Below are positions 1 to 13,300 of a stretch of DNA of 64,000 bases, one piece after another. A program made the position numbers and the translations under genes. Source of the stretch: Coccinella septempunctata (Eukaryota; Arthropoda; Insecta; Coleoptera; Coccinellidae); assembly GCF_907165205.1 (NCBI RefSeq), contig NC_058191.1:27174064-27238063 (forward strand), in the 5' to 3' direction. The notes beneath the pieces were generated by a model, which saw only the letters and a list, made by a program, of their open reading frames with translations, did no database searches and was not told where the DNA came from. Each line of letters begins with the position of its first letter. Positions within the stretch are counted from its first letter, which is position 1.

Positions 1-3000
1 CCTATCCTCATCTTTGAATGCTAAGAGATACAGAGTGTAGTCGTTATCCGATTGGTATCCTATCTGGAAAGCGAAGAGCTCCCCTGGAAAACCTATCTCT
101 TCGGGGCTGGAAACGACCAAAGCCGCTTCGATCGAGTGCACTTGTTGCAGCTCCACACGGCCCCTTTCTTTCCTCTTCTGAAAAAAAAATCGGAATTACT
201 ACAATTACCTCAGACATACATAACTTTTCTAAATTAAGGAAATATTTGCATCTGAACATTTTATCATTTTAATGGCAGCTTTGGATGAGGTAGATCAATT
301 GCTCTCTTTCAATTCCTCTCATAAGGTGGATTGTGAATGGCCACCTTTAGAATTTCAATGTGCCTTCTGCACTTGTAGGTATTGAAAATAATAATTCTGC
401 TTTTTCATGAACAAATATTGTTGGAGCCAAGCTATCAACAAAGACCCAATCTGACTATTGATGCTTTTTTTTTCTGGACCTTAGCTGTATTCCCATGTTT
501 CATCGACTGTGATCATGTAAACCAAATTAGAAAATCCACCGTTAAAGAGATCAAGTGTAGATCTGAATTGAGCTAAAAACAGATTATAGGATTTTAACAA
601 AATGAGTTGTCAAACCACGACGTCACAATAGCCTCTTCAGGTGGGTGAAGGTAGACTGAAACTCAGTTGATCTTCACTATCTATTCTATAGATTCTTCGC
701 TCAGCTGTAGAAAATGATTCAAACTGCTGCCCGATTCTCACGCAGCACAACTTCTCTTTAGCCAGAAATACTTCTTTCACCGAAGTAGAAAATTGTGGAA
801 CACGTTTCCGTCAGAATATTATCTCCAACAATTCAATAAGGGTTAACAAGGTGCCAAATTTGTGACATAGTGACTACGAACAGGCAAACATAAAAGAACT
901 ATGATGAGTCTAATTTTAGGGACAAAAACTCTTGAAAAAACGAAACATTAACCTTTGTGGATCAAAAATGAATAATCAAAAGAAAATCCTCGATGAAAAC
1001 TAATACTAGGTATTATAATTTTTAAAACACACCCTAATCCGAAAACAGCTCTGGGTTGAGAGGCTCTGTCTATCCAGTCAGAACATGAATGATCTAGAAG
1101 TATCTTGTAGATTTCAAACATGCATAATTCTTAATAATGATTGTAAGTCGACCTCAAAATATTTTTGCAATTTAGATATTCAAGGCATGCAAAACCACAC
1201 GGAATTCGCAGCAAGAATCATCCAGCTAAAGGAAAACTTTATTCACTTACTGCAATCTACCAGAAGATAACCCTGCATTCACTTATCGTTTTAGATAGGG
1301 TGAATTTGTTGCAAATCACTATGAAGGTTACACGAATGCATCGCCCGGACACGAGGATAAAACGCGATTCAATGTATAGACTGACTCGCAAAGGATCATA
1401 CCCCGACACCACCCTGCAACGTTGCCACATTATCTGCCTTTTTAACACCCAATTCCGCAGTTCTCTTGACACCTAGACTGACCTCTTATCGAACTTTGAT
1501 TTCTTGAAACGATGAGATGCACCGTTGCAATTACATCAAAATATGGATAGAAGATACCAAAAAAACCCAATGAGTATGGCGAATGAAAGATATGAAAAGA
1601 TTGAATAACTAAAGATTCCAAAAACTATTAAATCAAAAACATTACAGACATGAAGATTTCTGTTATCCATTTTTAACACAAAAAAATTAAATTCAAAAAC
1701 TAATAATCCTATCCACGAATCAAAATTAACAATATCGATAATATAATGACAATAATAGATTGTTAAAACGTTATGCAAAAATTTTCTATCGATCAAATGC
1801 AAAGTGAATTTTCCTCCTTCACTTCGGATCAGCTGACTTTTACACACTACTGAAATTTTTCCTGAAGGGCACACAAGTGTAGGTTAAGTTCATGTTCTTG
1901 TGATTTCGAGTAGTTTTTATAAATTCCTTTATTCTTAGACTTATACAATGAGCATTCAAAGATATCCAAAACGTTACACAATTCACAGGAGAACTCTGTA
2001 ATTTTTTTCCAATTGTTCTCAATCCAAATTTTCATTATTATTTATTGAAGAACTCAAAGTGTGAGATCGAAGAAGAGAATTCCGTAATAGGTTTAAAATT
2101 CCAAAAATCAAAATTATCAAATAAATGAAATAATGATGGAATTGAGCATTCGACAACAAGGCAACACGCGTCGTGCGCGAAACTACGGCGTCGCAACGGC
2201 GACGGCACCAAATTTTCGTCCAGACCCTCTATCTATGGGGTCCTAGAAGAAAAGATCGTAGGGGGTGTATTTACATCCCCTATATTCAACGGAGTTTGGA
2301 TAGTCCGGTATTAAATGAATTACTATACTTCGATGAAAGGGTGGGAAGGAAACTTAGGGTGATATTATGGGGTGCATTCATTTAGGTAGTCACATGTGAA
2401 CAAGGTTATATTGATCATGCCGATATCTTCCGTAATGGCACATCAGAATGACAATAGTTCAATAGACTGTTGATTTTAAGCAAATTTTATTCGAAGTCTT
2501 GGAGTAGCCCCAAATCAAAATTGAAAAAAGGAGGACCTGAGCAAGCCTCAAATCAGTAATTACATAACCGTAATTTCCTATTATTTCATCTTGCAAAAGC
2601 AACATTAACAGAGTAAGAAGATTCGCCTTACTCGCCTAAGACGATCACGTGATCGATATCTGCCAGTAGGGCTTCTTTAATCCTTATTCGATCATGCCAA
2701 CGTTTCCTTGGATTTTTGCAACTTTTTCAGGGCTGTAACAATATAAAATTCCCTTAACACAACTGTGCATTGTAAAGACAAACAATAAGGAGGACCTTGA
2801 TTGGCAGTTTTTTAAAATTGACATAGATGTAACAGATAAAATGAGAACGATTCAGCATCACGAAGACCAAATTAAAATTTATAATCAGTGAAGGCGTAAA
2901 AACACTAGAATGCACAAATCAAGCTCACAAATCAAATTCGGAACATACTGTTTGTTTGTTTTTATCCCACTGCGTTATTCAAATTCATTGGTGATTGTTC

Positions 3001-4259
3001 TTAAATAAATTTAACAAGTTGCTATAAATCATACTTAGATTTTGAAAATCTGCTCTTGTATTTGCAGTGTCGTTTAGTCTTATAGGTATCGTTTTGCTGA
3101 CATTTCCTCTGGACCAATTCTCCTCCAAATCCCATTTGCACAAACGTGCAAATCATCAGCGCTTCTTACTCAATCTTATTTAACTATCAATACACTTGCG
3201 CAGTAATATTTAAACCTAACTTAACCAAAATGCCTATACTCGACCTCATTTTTTAATCTGAATGAAAATACTGCCTTTCTATTTTATATTTCAAATACCG
3301 GACTTGAAAATATTTTATATTGCGTATTTTGCTTCCATGCGAGAAAGTATTTTGTAATTTATATTTCTATTGAAGGGAATTTGTTTTGCCAATCTCTCAA
3401 TACATGGGCATGACCAGTTTGAGTGATCGATCTCTTGAAGTAAATAGATTAACACAAACAATCAATTTTAAAAATACACAACTGGCTCCCCTTACCATCG
3501 TATCCAATCCTTAATGATTAACTGGAATTTCTGTTGTCTCCACTTTCAACTTCTGTTTTTTCTCGGATTTTTTTAAGTCTTTTTTTTGTGGTCTTGTGAA
3601 TTTCTGTTTCTGTCAACTTTTCATAAAATAGTGAACACAGTCAAGTGTTTTTTTAACGTTTTTTTTATAAGAACGATGTTTCACCAAGTGAGCGAGGAAT
3701 CGTTACGAGCATCAATTTTTCGTGTCTTCAAACGACAAAAAAATTGTTTGGCTGTATTATTTTTGGTTTGAATGGCACAAACAGCCAGTTTCATTTCCTA
3801 TTTTGTCCCTTTTAGTTTATATTTTAGAAAAAATAAATAAAGGTTTGAAATCAAAGGAATTTTGATATTGATTGTTGAACTGGCTGTGAAGTGTTTGCAC
3901 CTATGTACTATGTACGTAGTTTATAATGCAGCAACAACCCTTTCTTCTGTGGTAGCAGCAATCTCGTGCCTATAAAAATTCGCCACCATATGCTACAGCC
4001 TCCTATCGAGACAATCCAGAAATTCATTGGAGAAGATCAGTTTGAAAAATATGCATAGTATAAACAAAACGATTATTTTTGACCTTGTTCAATTATCAAA
4101 AGCTGTCAATTCATCCTCTTCAATAATAATCATAGTCCTATCGCAATATCTCCGTAACACTGGATATCCATTCAGACTTCCCATCTTGATCAAAATTAAC
4201 CTACGAAACCGATTGTCCACTCTACAGTCAGTCGCTATCTAGAGTAGTTGATACAAGCC
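1..4259. other. Intergenic DNA, no gene recognised
   Basis: I see only short chance open frames here and no domain I recognise. Bases 594-663 (CACAATAGCCTCTTCAGGTG and flanks) match copies near 47590-47655 and 52795-52830, so this is a fragment of a dispersed repeat. The rest is AT-rich unique-looking sequence ending at the first UGT promoter. Confidence 0.5.
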
Positions 4260-4260
4260 A

Positions 4261-4290
4261 GATAAATAAACCAACGAAATGATAAAATTT
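4261..4290 (+). promoter_or_regulatory. Probable core promoter of the first UGT gene
   Basis: GATAAATAAACCA, then ATGATAAAAT, lies about 70-100 bp before the ATG at 4360. The second UGT gene has TATAAAGGCATAACCA followed by ATGATAAAAT at the same distance (15631-15662). This shared spacing and wording between tandem paralogues is the only evidence; the TATA-like element here is weaker than in the second gene. Confidence 0.4.
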
Positions 4291-4359
4291 TACTTATGCC
4301 AATTATTCCATCTAACGCGGTTTTAGTTTATGTTTCATTGTCGCGGATGATACATCGTC

Positions 4360-7300
4360 ATGGGGTTGAAAATAATACTACTCTTTGTTAATGTGCTTGT
4401 GGTGGTTCATTGGACTGACGCGTCTAGAATCTTGGCAGTCTTTCCTACACCGAGTAAAAGTCATACTATTTTAGGTTTCAAATTAGCTGAAGGTTTATTG
4501 AAGAGGGGTCATCATGTTACATTCGTGAGTCCCTTCCAAGTTGATCCCAAGGAGAACTTGACTCGCATTGAGTTGAAAAGTATATATAAGTACAAAGGTA
4601 GATATCGTACATGTTAGAATAACGTCACAATATTTTTTATCATGGTGTCATCAGGATTAAACCTCGGATTTTTGGATCATTTATTTTATAAATGTCGCGG
4701 ACATCTCAAGATACACATAAACTATCCTGGTTAATCATCGGCATTATCATCATTATCTGTGTAGTTTTTTAATTCATCAACCCACCCTGATAATTAGGTA
4801 TATCTGGGAATTATTTTTCTGGATAAATTTTCTTCGTTGCATAGGTTTCGGACTTTGAAAAAAAAATTGCGATCTGCGTTTAGAAGTACTATTCAGGGCT
4901 CCACACATTCGGATATTTAGGAAATACAAGTATTTTTGTATATAGGGTGTCCAACGAAAATTTGACCCCCACCCCACCCAGAACTCAGAAACGAAGAATT
5001 CTTGAAAATTAAAAAAATAGCAACTTCTATTTTTAGGGGGACGAATTGCCATCATGAATTTGTCCACATAAAGGTGGCATCAACCCCCAAAAATTTTCGA
5101 ATAGGGGAGAGATGTCGAGTGTTGGTTATTTTGAAAGTTCTTTATGTTCCATACAAAACCCAGTTAAAATGTTCAAATTCGGTTCGTTATCCTCGAAATA
5201 ATAGAATAATTGAACTTACTGTCAAAAGGTGATGTTGAACAGACAGTTGAACCGCCCAAAATCAAAAACCTAAGCCTAAGAGTTTTGAATAATAGAAAAA
5301 TAATTTTCAAGTTCTGTGAAAAAAAAGAAATCCTATGATGGCATTGTTCCGTGAAAACCAACTGAGCGTGGCAACAACGAACAATTTTTTCAATAGAAAA
5401 GCTTTTCAAATAAACCACATCCAACATCCCCTCCCTATTCAAAAAATGTTGGGGGTTGTTGCCCATACCTCGGAAACTAACCGAGTTATCGTAAAACAAA
5501 GTTTGGAGCTATTTTCCGACCATGTTATGAGGTTATTATTATCATGCCTCCAGGTCCTGAAAAGATGTTCAAAATTCTTTTTTACAATACAGGGTGATTC
5601 ATAACTATTGGGACATACGCTAAGGGCAGATTGTTTGGACCAAAATATGGCGATAGGACCAAATATACCTCAATGAAATATTGCTGTGGAAAAAGATAAA
5701 GGGCGTTAAAGTTGAATTTTTCATAAGGGGACAGAATAATATTTTCTTCGAAGTTCGATAGTCCTTTATTAAAAGAATTAGAAAAGGCATAGAAGTCGGA
5801 GGAGGCCACGTAGAACATTTAATTTAAGTTTATTCTCTTTATGCTACATTGTTTTCAATTATGCTTTATCGTAGAAATTAATAAATAAAATAAATAAATC
5901 GTTACTTCAAATCCCCTTCCGATGCTCTGAACTGTTCAATTGTGTTTTTCTTAAAAACGGATGAAAAAATATACAGTGAAATTATTAGCAAAAAACGAAA
6001 AAAAATTCAAATTTAACGCCCTCTATCTTTTTCCACAGCAATATTTTATTGAGGTATATTTGGTCCTATCGCCATATTTTGGTCCAAACAATCTGCCCTT
6101 AGCCTATGTCCCATTAGTTATAAATCACCCTGTATATAAATATATCTGGATGGCTCTAAGGTCCGGTTGTTCAATTCGTGATTAAAGTTAATCCTGGATT
6201 AATTTTGACATTTCCGTTCAAATCTGTCACGTTAATCCAGGATTAACTCAAATCTCGGCTTTAACCTGAATTGAACATCCGAGCCTAAATGGTCAGTTGC
6301 ATGTATCGTATTGGTAATAGCTGTAAAAATCCTTCTTTTCAGTAGAAATTGATATGGAAACTAATATATATGAATTATTATTTTTAATGACCTATGTTTC
6401 AAACGAACCCTAAATACTTCGAAAACATTCAGTGGTGGGCCATGATAGTAACAAGGATGACGATCCTTATATGAGTATGTCACTTTTACTTTCATGTTGC
6501 AAAAGTGCTAGAAGAGCAAAATAGCAGGCCAGTACCGAATTTCAGAAGAATATGTTAGATACCAAGCTTTCAGGCTATTATGTTGGCTACCTAATTTATT
6601 TTCCCTTGATTATCAATGTCACTTCAAGGTCGTATCCATCATGGCATAGTCGAGAAAAATCCTTTTTTAGGCAATATTTTTTCCAGAAATGCTCAGTAGT
6701 ATGTCTGCCGCTCCGATAATGTTCTTGGTTTTAACTTATTGGGGCCCCAAGGTCAGAAGGGAGGCATAACTTAAGGTCATATCCGAACGTGAAATTTCTC
6801 GTTATTTTCATTTTGGGCGTCCAACATATAGGGTCTTCTATTGAAAAACGTATTTGACCTTGAATTGACCTTGAAGATCATGTCTGAGAGCCAGAACAAA
6901 ATCCTGAAACTTTTGTACGTATAAAAGATCTCTCTAAAATGCGCTGCCGCTAAGCTATTCTGACAATTCCGATACTTTTGTGATACCCTGTATATTTTTG
7001 AAAAAATCGACATTTCGAAAAAGCCAACAATTTTTTATGGGTAAGTTTATTTCGAAACTCAGGCATGTTCTGTGGGTTCATACATTTTATCATCGTACAA
7101 TCTAACGGCACTCCACTATACATAGGTACTCATCTATTATCACAAGTTATCAAATATGACATTCGCATTTAATTCATTTGTTTTGAAACACTACTTCGCA
7201 ATGGATAAGTACCTATGCCCCATTAAAGATGTAGTAACGTAGTAAAAACGCATCGACCAAACGAAAGATTTCCAGACATCCGATTTGTGGAGAAAAGAGA

Positions 7301-10300
7301 AACAGAAATTTTTCAATAGTGTCAAAGGACAATTTCATGTTTGGGGCAGAGATCAGAGATCTGAATATTACAATGAGCTCCTTGATTTTTCTTGTTTTTT
7401 TTTTTCAGTTAGTAATAGACTAAAGACTAAAGAACAGTATAACTCCTATTGCGATTTATGCAACAACTTTGATCAACTGTTTCGAGTTTGCTCACACGAT
7501 CTTGAACAATAGAGGCATTCATGAATACCGATTGTGTTGCAATTCGTTCGACTATTTAAGTTGTAAGTTTAATTAGGAATCCAAAATCATTGTCGAGTAT
7601 CTCTTTTTCAGAAAAAATGCCATTAGGTGCTATGAAGGAAAGTAACCCACTTTCTATGATAAAACAAAGCATAGAATTCATGACAAGAGTGAACGAATTA
7701 TTCTGGGAAGAGCCGGAAATCCAAAAAATTATTGAAGAAAAGCCAAAATTCGATGTAGTCATTCCACTGGCTTTCTTAAGTGATGCAATGCTCGGACTGG
7801 GTCCTCATTTGGGAGCGCCTACAATACTTTTCAATTGCGTTGGTACCTTCGGCTTATTGAACTCTTACTTAGCTAATCCCACAATGGTCTATTCGACGAA
7901 TCCCATGTTTGGTATTTCAACTGAAACTTTTTGGGGAAGGCTCGGAACTGTTTCTGTAAATATGCTTGCGTCGATTCTAAACCACCTAGCCGATAGATTC
8001 AACCAAGGTGAGGAACACCGATATCTGAACCATTTCAGAACAATAATAATGAAGGCAGTCACTCACACGCCTGCGGCTGGGACAATCTATTGAATAAATC
8101 ATAGGACTCTAGTAGATTACTGTACAAGACAACTAAAGAACAAATAGTCTCTCCAAGTTCCCAGTTGCACATGTAGCCTGATTGACACAAAATCACCGTA
8201 AAGCTGCAATCGTAACCAATTCGCGGGCCGAAGTGCACTTCGGCATCATTTATTTATTTCAATTTAATAAAGGATAAGGACATGTCCTATAAAATCCTAA
8301 TTTAACATAACATGAAGAAAAAGAAAACTAAACAGTAGAAAGTCACCCCAAACAAGAGAAAAAGAAAGAAAGAAAGACCCGAAATGAAGTCTCGTCTATA
8401 CCACCCTTGAACACACTGAGAGAGCGTGACCCGACGACCTCCATGATGGCATTCTCTGTTACCATTCGTAATGAAATTCCACTCTAGCACAGAATTCGAA
8501 GTGGGCAAAATTTCTTGCAAGTTGCATCTATCACTTTGGAAAGAAATTTCATGCCGACTATGGATGATGCTAATGCTTATATTTTGATCAGTTGTATGTT
8601 TAATTCATTTGAGTATTTTATCCGAAGTTTATTGCGAATGGTACATTTCGTGCCGAAGTGCACTTTGAATTGATTACTAATGCAGCCTTATGAAAATAAA
8701 CGTTTTTTCAGATTCTTCAATTTCGCGTAGATATTTGACAGCTGTATTTTTGTAGAAAAATTAAGTTTGGGAACTACATCATCACCATCATCATCATTGC
8801 TGTATCCCTGTGCCATCAAACTTATAATTTCTTAGGGCTACTTTCAACTATATGCGCTCCTGTGACTGAAGGGACCCAACCGTGACCTACAGATCCTTCC
8901 ACACACCGGGCATGGATAGTCACCAACCAGATCTAGCCGCCGCTGTATTCTTCTTGAGTCTCCATTATAACTGTGGACCAAAGACCTCCACTTAATTTAG
9001 GGACTGAAGTATATCCTTAAACTGCTTATACTGGCCTCCTGGTTTCCGAGCTCCCTCTGTAAATTCGCCATACAGAGCTATTTTGGGGAGTCCTGTATCT
9101 TGCATCTTCCTCTAATGTGGCCGCTCCATATGAGTCGGGCCCTCGTTAGTTGAGTCTAAATTGTTATACAACTCGCGAACTGCAAGACTTCTGCATTTGA
9201 ACCATCTGATGTGCATTTTTTGTCTTAGATGACGTTGTTGCGTTTGTTCAAGCTGTTTAATATGTCGCCTGTAGGGCGTCCAGCTTTCACTTCCGTAAAG
9301 AAGAGTTGGGAAGACCACTGCTTTGTAAACAGCTGTCTTGGACTTCAGATTGAGGTCGTGATTTTGAAACACTCTGACCTTTAGCTTCCAGAATGCCCGT
9401 GATGCCGAATTGATACGGTTATGTATTTCCGTCCAGGTTAGCCCTAGTATTTATGAAGCTTCCCAAGTATTTGAACTGCTCGACCTGTTCTAGAGTTTCA
9501 TCCTCCAGGCTGATATCTGTTTGAAGGCTTTCTGGCGGACTTAACAGGATTTTGGTTTTGTCAATAGCTGTATTCGGGTTCGGCTTTTTGACAGTCCGAG
9601 AATGGTTCTAGAACAGCGCAGAGGATTTAATACTAGGGCGCAACAGTTTTGCGCAGTTCTAGAACAATTCTCGGACTGTCAAAAAGCCGAACCCGAATAC
9701 AGCCAATATTGGGTCTAAAACTAAGAGACGCACTTACAGCCGCATGAGTTTAGGGGCGATTATTCAATAGAAGTTTAATTAGCGGATTATGGAATTATCC
9801 ACCGATATCCACTGAACCAGATTTTCCAATCCTGTTGTCCAATAGAGGTTCAACCATGGGTCAAACTAATCTCAGGAATTCGGGAGTTTAAAGAGATATT
9901 TCACATCCTTATCTACAAATATGACATTTCGTTTAATGGGGATGTTCCTACGTTGTCGGCGCCATGTCGACATTCCTGTCAAAGTTTCTGTCCCCTCTGC
10001 AAGCACAATCAAAGCTGGGCCTCGCCAACTTGAGAACACGGTGAGTCAACGACGAGGACGAGGACGTGGTCAACAAAGAACGGAAAGAACAATCAAAAAT
10101 GTGCAGACTGTTCGAGTAGCAGTCGAGCAGTCACCAATACGCTCTGCGCAAAGTCATGGGAGAGCTTTGGGAATGTGAGACTTATCAGTGAGGAGGATTC
10201 TGCATAAGGATTTGTCATCCCAACCTTATAAAATCATGCTTGTTCGAGAATTGAGTGCTGCTGACTGCGTGAATCCCAAAAATGTTAGGAAATAATTCAG

Positions 10301-13300
10301 CGCATCTCCCCAATAGCAACCCACCTGATTTCAAGAACTGAGACTTCTTTCTTTGGGGCTTCACACCCTACCACAACTCAAGCAGCAAATAACCGAAGAA
10401 ATCCGAGCTGTATGCCAAGAAAAACTGCCCGACTGCAGTGTATCGCTGCTGATTCGAATAAATAAAACCGCTGTTCTGCAACTTTTACCATTATTCTATA
10501 GCCCCTTGAAATTCATGAATTTGCTTTACCGCACCCTGTATATTACTCAATAGATTGCCCCTAGTCGCAAGAGTGTGAGTGACCAGCTTGACAAATTTAT
10601 GTTTAACCTGACATCTTTATTAGCAGCATGACATTCATTAATTTCTTCAGGTCAATATAAAAAAATAACGAAAAAATCTAGAGAAACATTACTTATTTGA
10701 TAAATTACCTTCATTGCGTTCAGTCTCTTTCAGCATTGCGTAACTGTTCTCGATTGTTGTATAATAAATACAACGAATTATTAAAACTCGAGTTAAAACT
10801 ATTGAATTGAAAGAACATCATTACAGGATTATTGGATAAGCACCTACCAAACTCTCCGCCAATACACGAACTCAAGAAAAACATATCAATCATGCTAACT
10901 AATTCACATGTGAGCATAGAACCTGCAAGGCCATACGTACCAAACATGATACAAATTGGTGGTTTTCATGTACAAGAAACGAAACCTCTACCACAAGAGT
11001 TCAAGACATTTTTAGACGATGCCAAGCATGGCGCTATACTCTTTTGTATGGGAAGTAACGTCAAGATATCCCTGATACCAGAACACCAACAAAAAGCCAT
11101 CTTCAAAGTTTTAGGAGAGATGGCTCCAATGAAAGTTATATTCAAATCCGAATTAAAGCATGAAAATGTGCCGAAAAATATAATGGTGAAATCATGGATA
11201 CCGCAAGCTGACATATTGGGTAAATATGGAGTGGTAAATTCCAATTGTTTTTAGCTTATTTTATTCGGAATTTCCCCAATATATTACTTTTTTCGTTGTG
11301 TCTTGGAGGATAAATGTATTATTATCCATTGCTACATCTATACAGGTTATTTCAAAGTTGTTTTCTCGACAAAAGATATAACGTATCAAAATTAACCATT
11401 TCACCAGAAATCGCCTGCATAAAATACTCAAGATGGTGGAGCTTGCATTGAGTTCAGTACAATGAATCAACAGTACTCACCACTTTACGATTATTATTTT
11501 ATTTGGATATTCGTAGTTGAAGATGCATTCATTCAAATATTGAACTTAACGTGATTCTGGTTGTATTGATGGTACTTGGTGAAACGGTTCATTTTGACCA
11601 GTTCTACTCACCTTCGAGAACACTCTGTAGATATATATGTAGAAAAATTTGTTTGCTTGGACTTTGGCTGTCAGAAAACTTCAACACAAATAAAATTAAC
11701 ATCATTCTGAAAAACATCGTTCCCATACTAAATCATATTTGAACTGGCTAGCTTAGAAATGGTGAAACTTTCTCAAAAATTTGTAGCAATTCATCTAATA
11801 TTATTTTTATTTACAGCACATCCTAATACAAAATTGTTCATATCGCACGGAGGGTTAGGTGGTAATACAGAGAGCGTTTACCATGGCGTACCAATTTTAG
11901 GCATACCATTCTTTGGCGATCAAGCAACGAATATGCAAGAAGCTCAAACAGCTGGTTACGCATTGGTTCTTAATCAAAAGGATATTACTGAAGAGCTATT
12001 CAGGAACAAACTCAAGGAAATGCTGAACAATCCTAAGTGAGTTTTTCACAAGTATCAATATATAATATGTAGTTTTTCAAGTGTGTTCCCACTTTAAGCG
12101 AGACTTTACGCTAGCTGTATCTAAGCAAGGGGCTGCTCAAAAAAAATTATGAAAGACTCACACTATTTTTAAACAAGGAATAACCTCCTAAATTTTCTCG
12201 CAACTGTTCAATTTTCATTCAAAATCAATGGAAGCGAACTCATCCAATATCTATATCGGCACAAGGAACTAAATGAAAAACTTATTATACTTTCAGCGAC
12301 GTTTCGGAAACTTTTATTTCCTTCTTCAGACTACAGAAAATTGGAAAACAAAATCACTCAACAATTCAGGAAGAGTCATAAGGAATACAAACGTCAATAA
12401 TAAAAATTTACAATAAACAATACAATATTATTATTATTATTAACAGTTCTTTATTGGAACAATCCAAAAGGCCATCGACCGAAGTCCTTCAGCCAATACA
12501 ATATTGTCATAAGAAAAAGCATTTCATGTAAGGAGAAAATTCAAACGAAAATGATAAAAACCTTAACCTAATGAGGAAATGACAAAATTTTCTCATGTTG
12601 TTGAAATTTCGATGTGCTATATTGCCTATTTTGTTGTGATATTTTTTATGTCAAATTTTATCATTTCCTCATTGCGTTACGGTTTCTATCATTTTCGTTT
12701 GAATTTTTTTCTTACATGAAATATTGTATCTTTTATTGTAAATTTTTATTATTGACGTTTGTATTCCTTATGACTCTTCCTGAATGTTTTCCAATTTCTT
12801 GGAGCCTGAAGAAGCAAATAAAAGTTTCCGAAACGTCGCTGAAAGGATAATAAATTTTTCATTTGTTTCCTTGTGCCGATATAGACATTGGATTTGTTAC
12901 TTTTGCAAACGATATATATTTCGAATTATGGAAGCGATGAAAACGAAATTGAGAAAAAGTGTAGCACTTCAAAAAGTTCGCTACACTGTGTTACCCTTTC
13001 TTGTTAGGAGAAAAGGAAAGAAGTAAAGACATTATATTGTAATTCTCATCCTTGGTGTTTTTCAACAGTATATTTTGAAGAACCTTAGATACCCGATCAT
13101 GAAATTTTTCAGCAGACTGACAAATGAATGAACATGCTCCAATTTTTCATTCCCTCAGATATGCGCAGTCAGTGGAAAGAAGATCGGCACTGATGAGAGA
13201 ACAACCTGTCACACCTATGGAAAATGCTGCCTTCTGGATAGAACACGTTATTAAATTTGGTGGCGGTGGTCATCTAAAGAACCAAGGTGCAAAATTAAGT

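Larger units (their letters stand above)
12245..12886. repeat. Foldback element in UGT1 intron 4 with hammerhead-like arms
   Basis: Left arm (12245-12600) and right arm (12640-12886) are inverted copies, from CTATATCGGCACAAGGAA on the left to its complement at 12870-12886. The left arm is interrupted near 12428-12505 by a retroposon tail. Each arm carries one hammerhead-like core. The two arms bracket a short AT-rich centre. Confidence 0.8.

Noticed and set aside
3971..3978. TATAAAAA box upstream of the first UGT gene
   Set aside because: About 390 bp from the ATG, while a block shared with the second UGT gene lies at the expected distance.
5961..6185. Repeated protein-like frame FNALYLFPQQYFIEVYLVL seen on both strands
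   Set aside because: Produced by the inverted arms of the foldback element.
9960..10180. Possible arginine/glycine-rich RNA-binding protein (RRGRGRGQQR)
   Set aside because: The following sequence identifies it as a decayed transposase linker.
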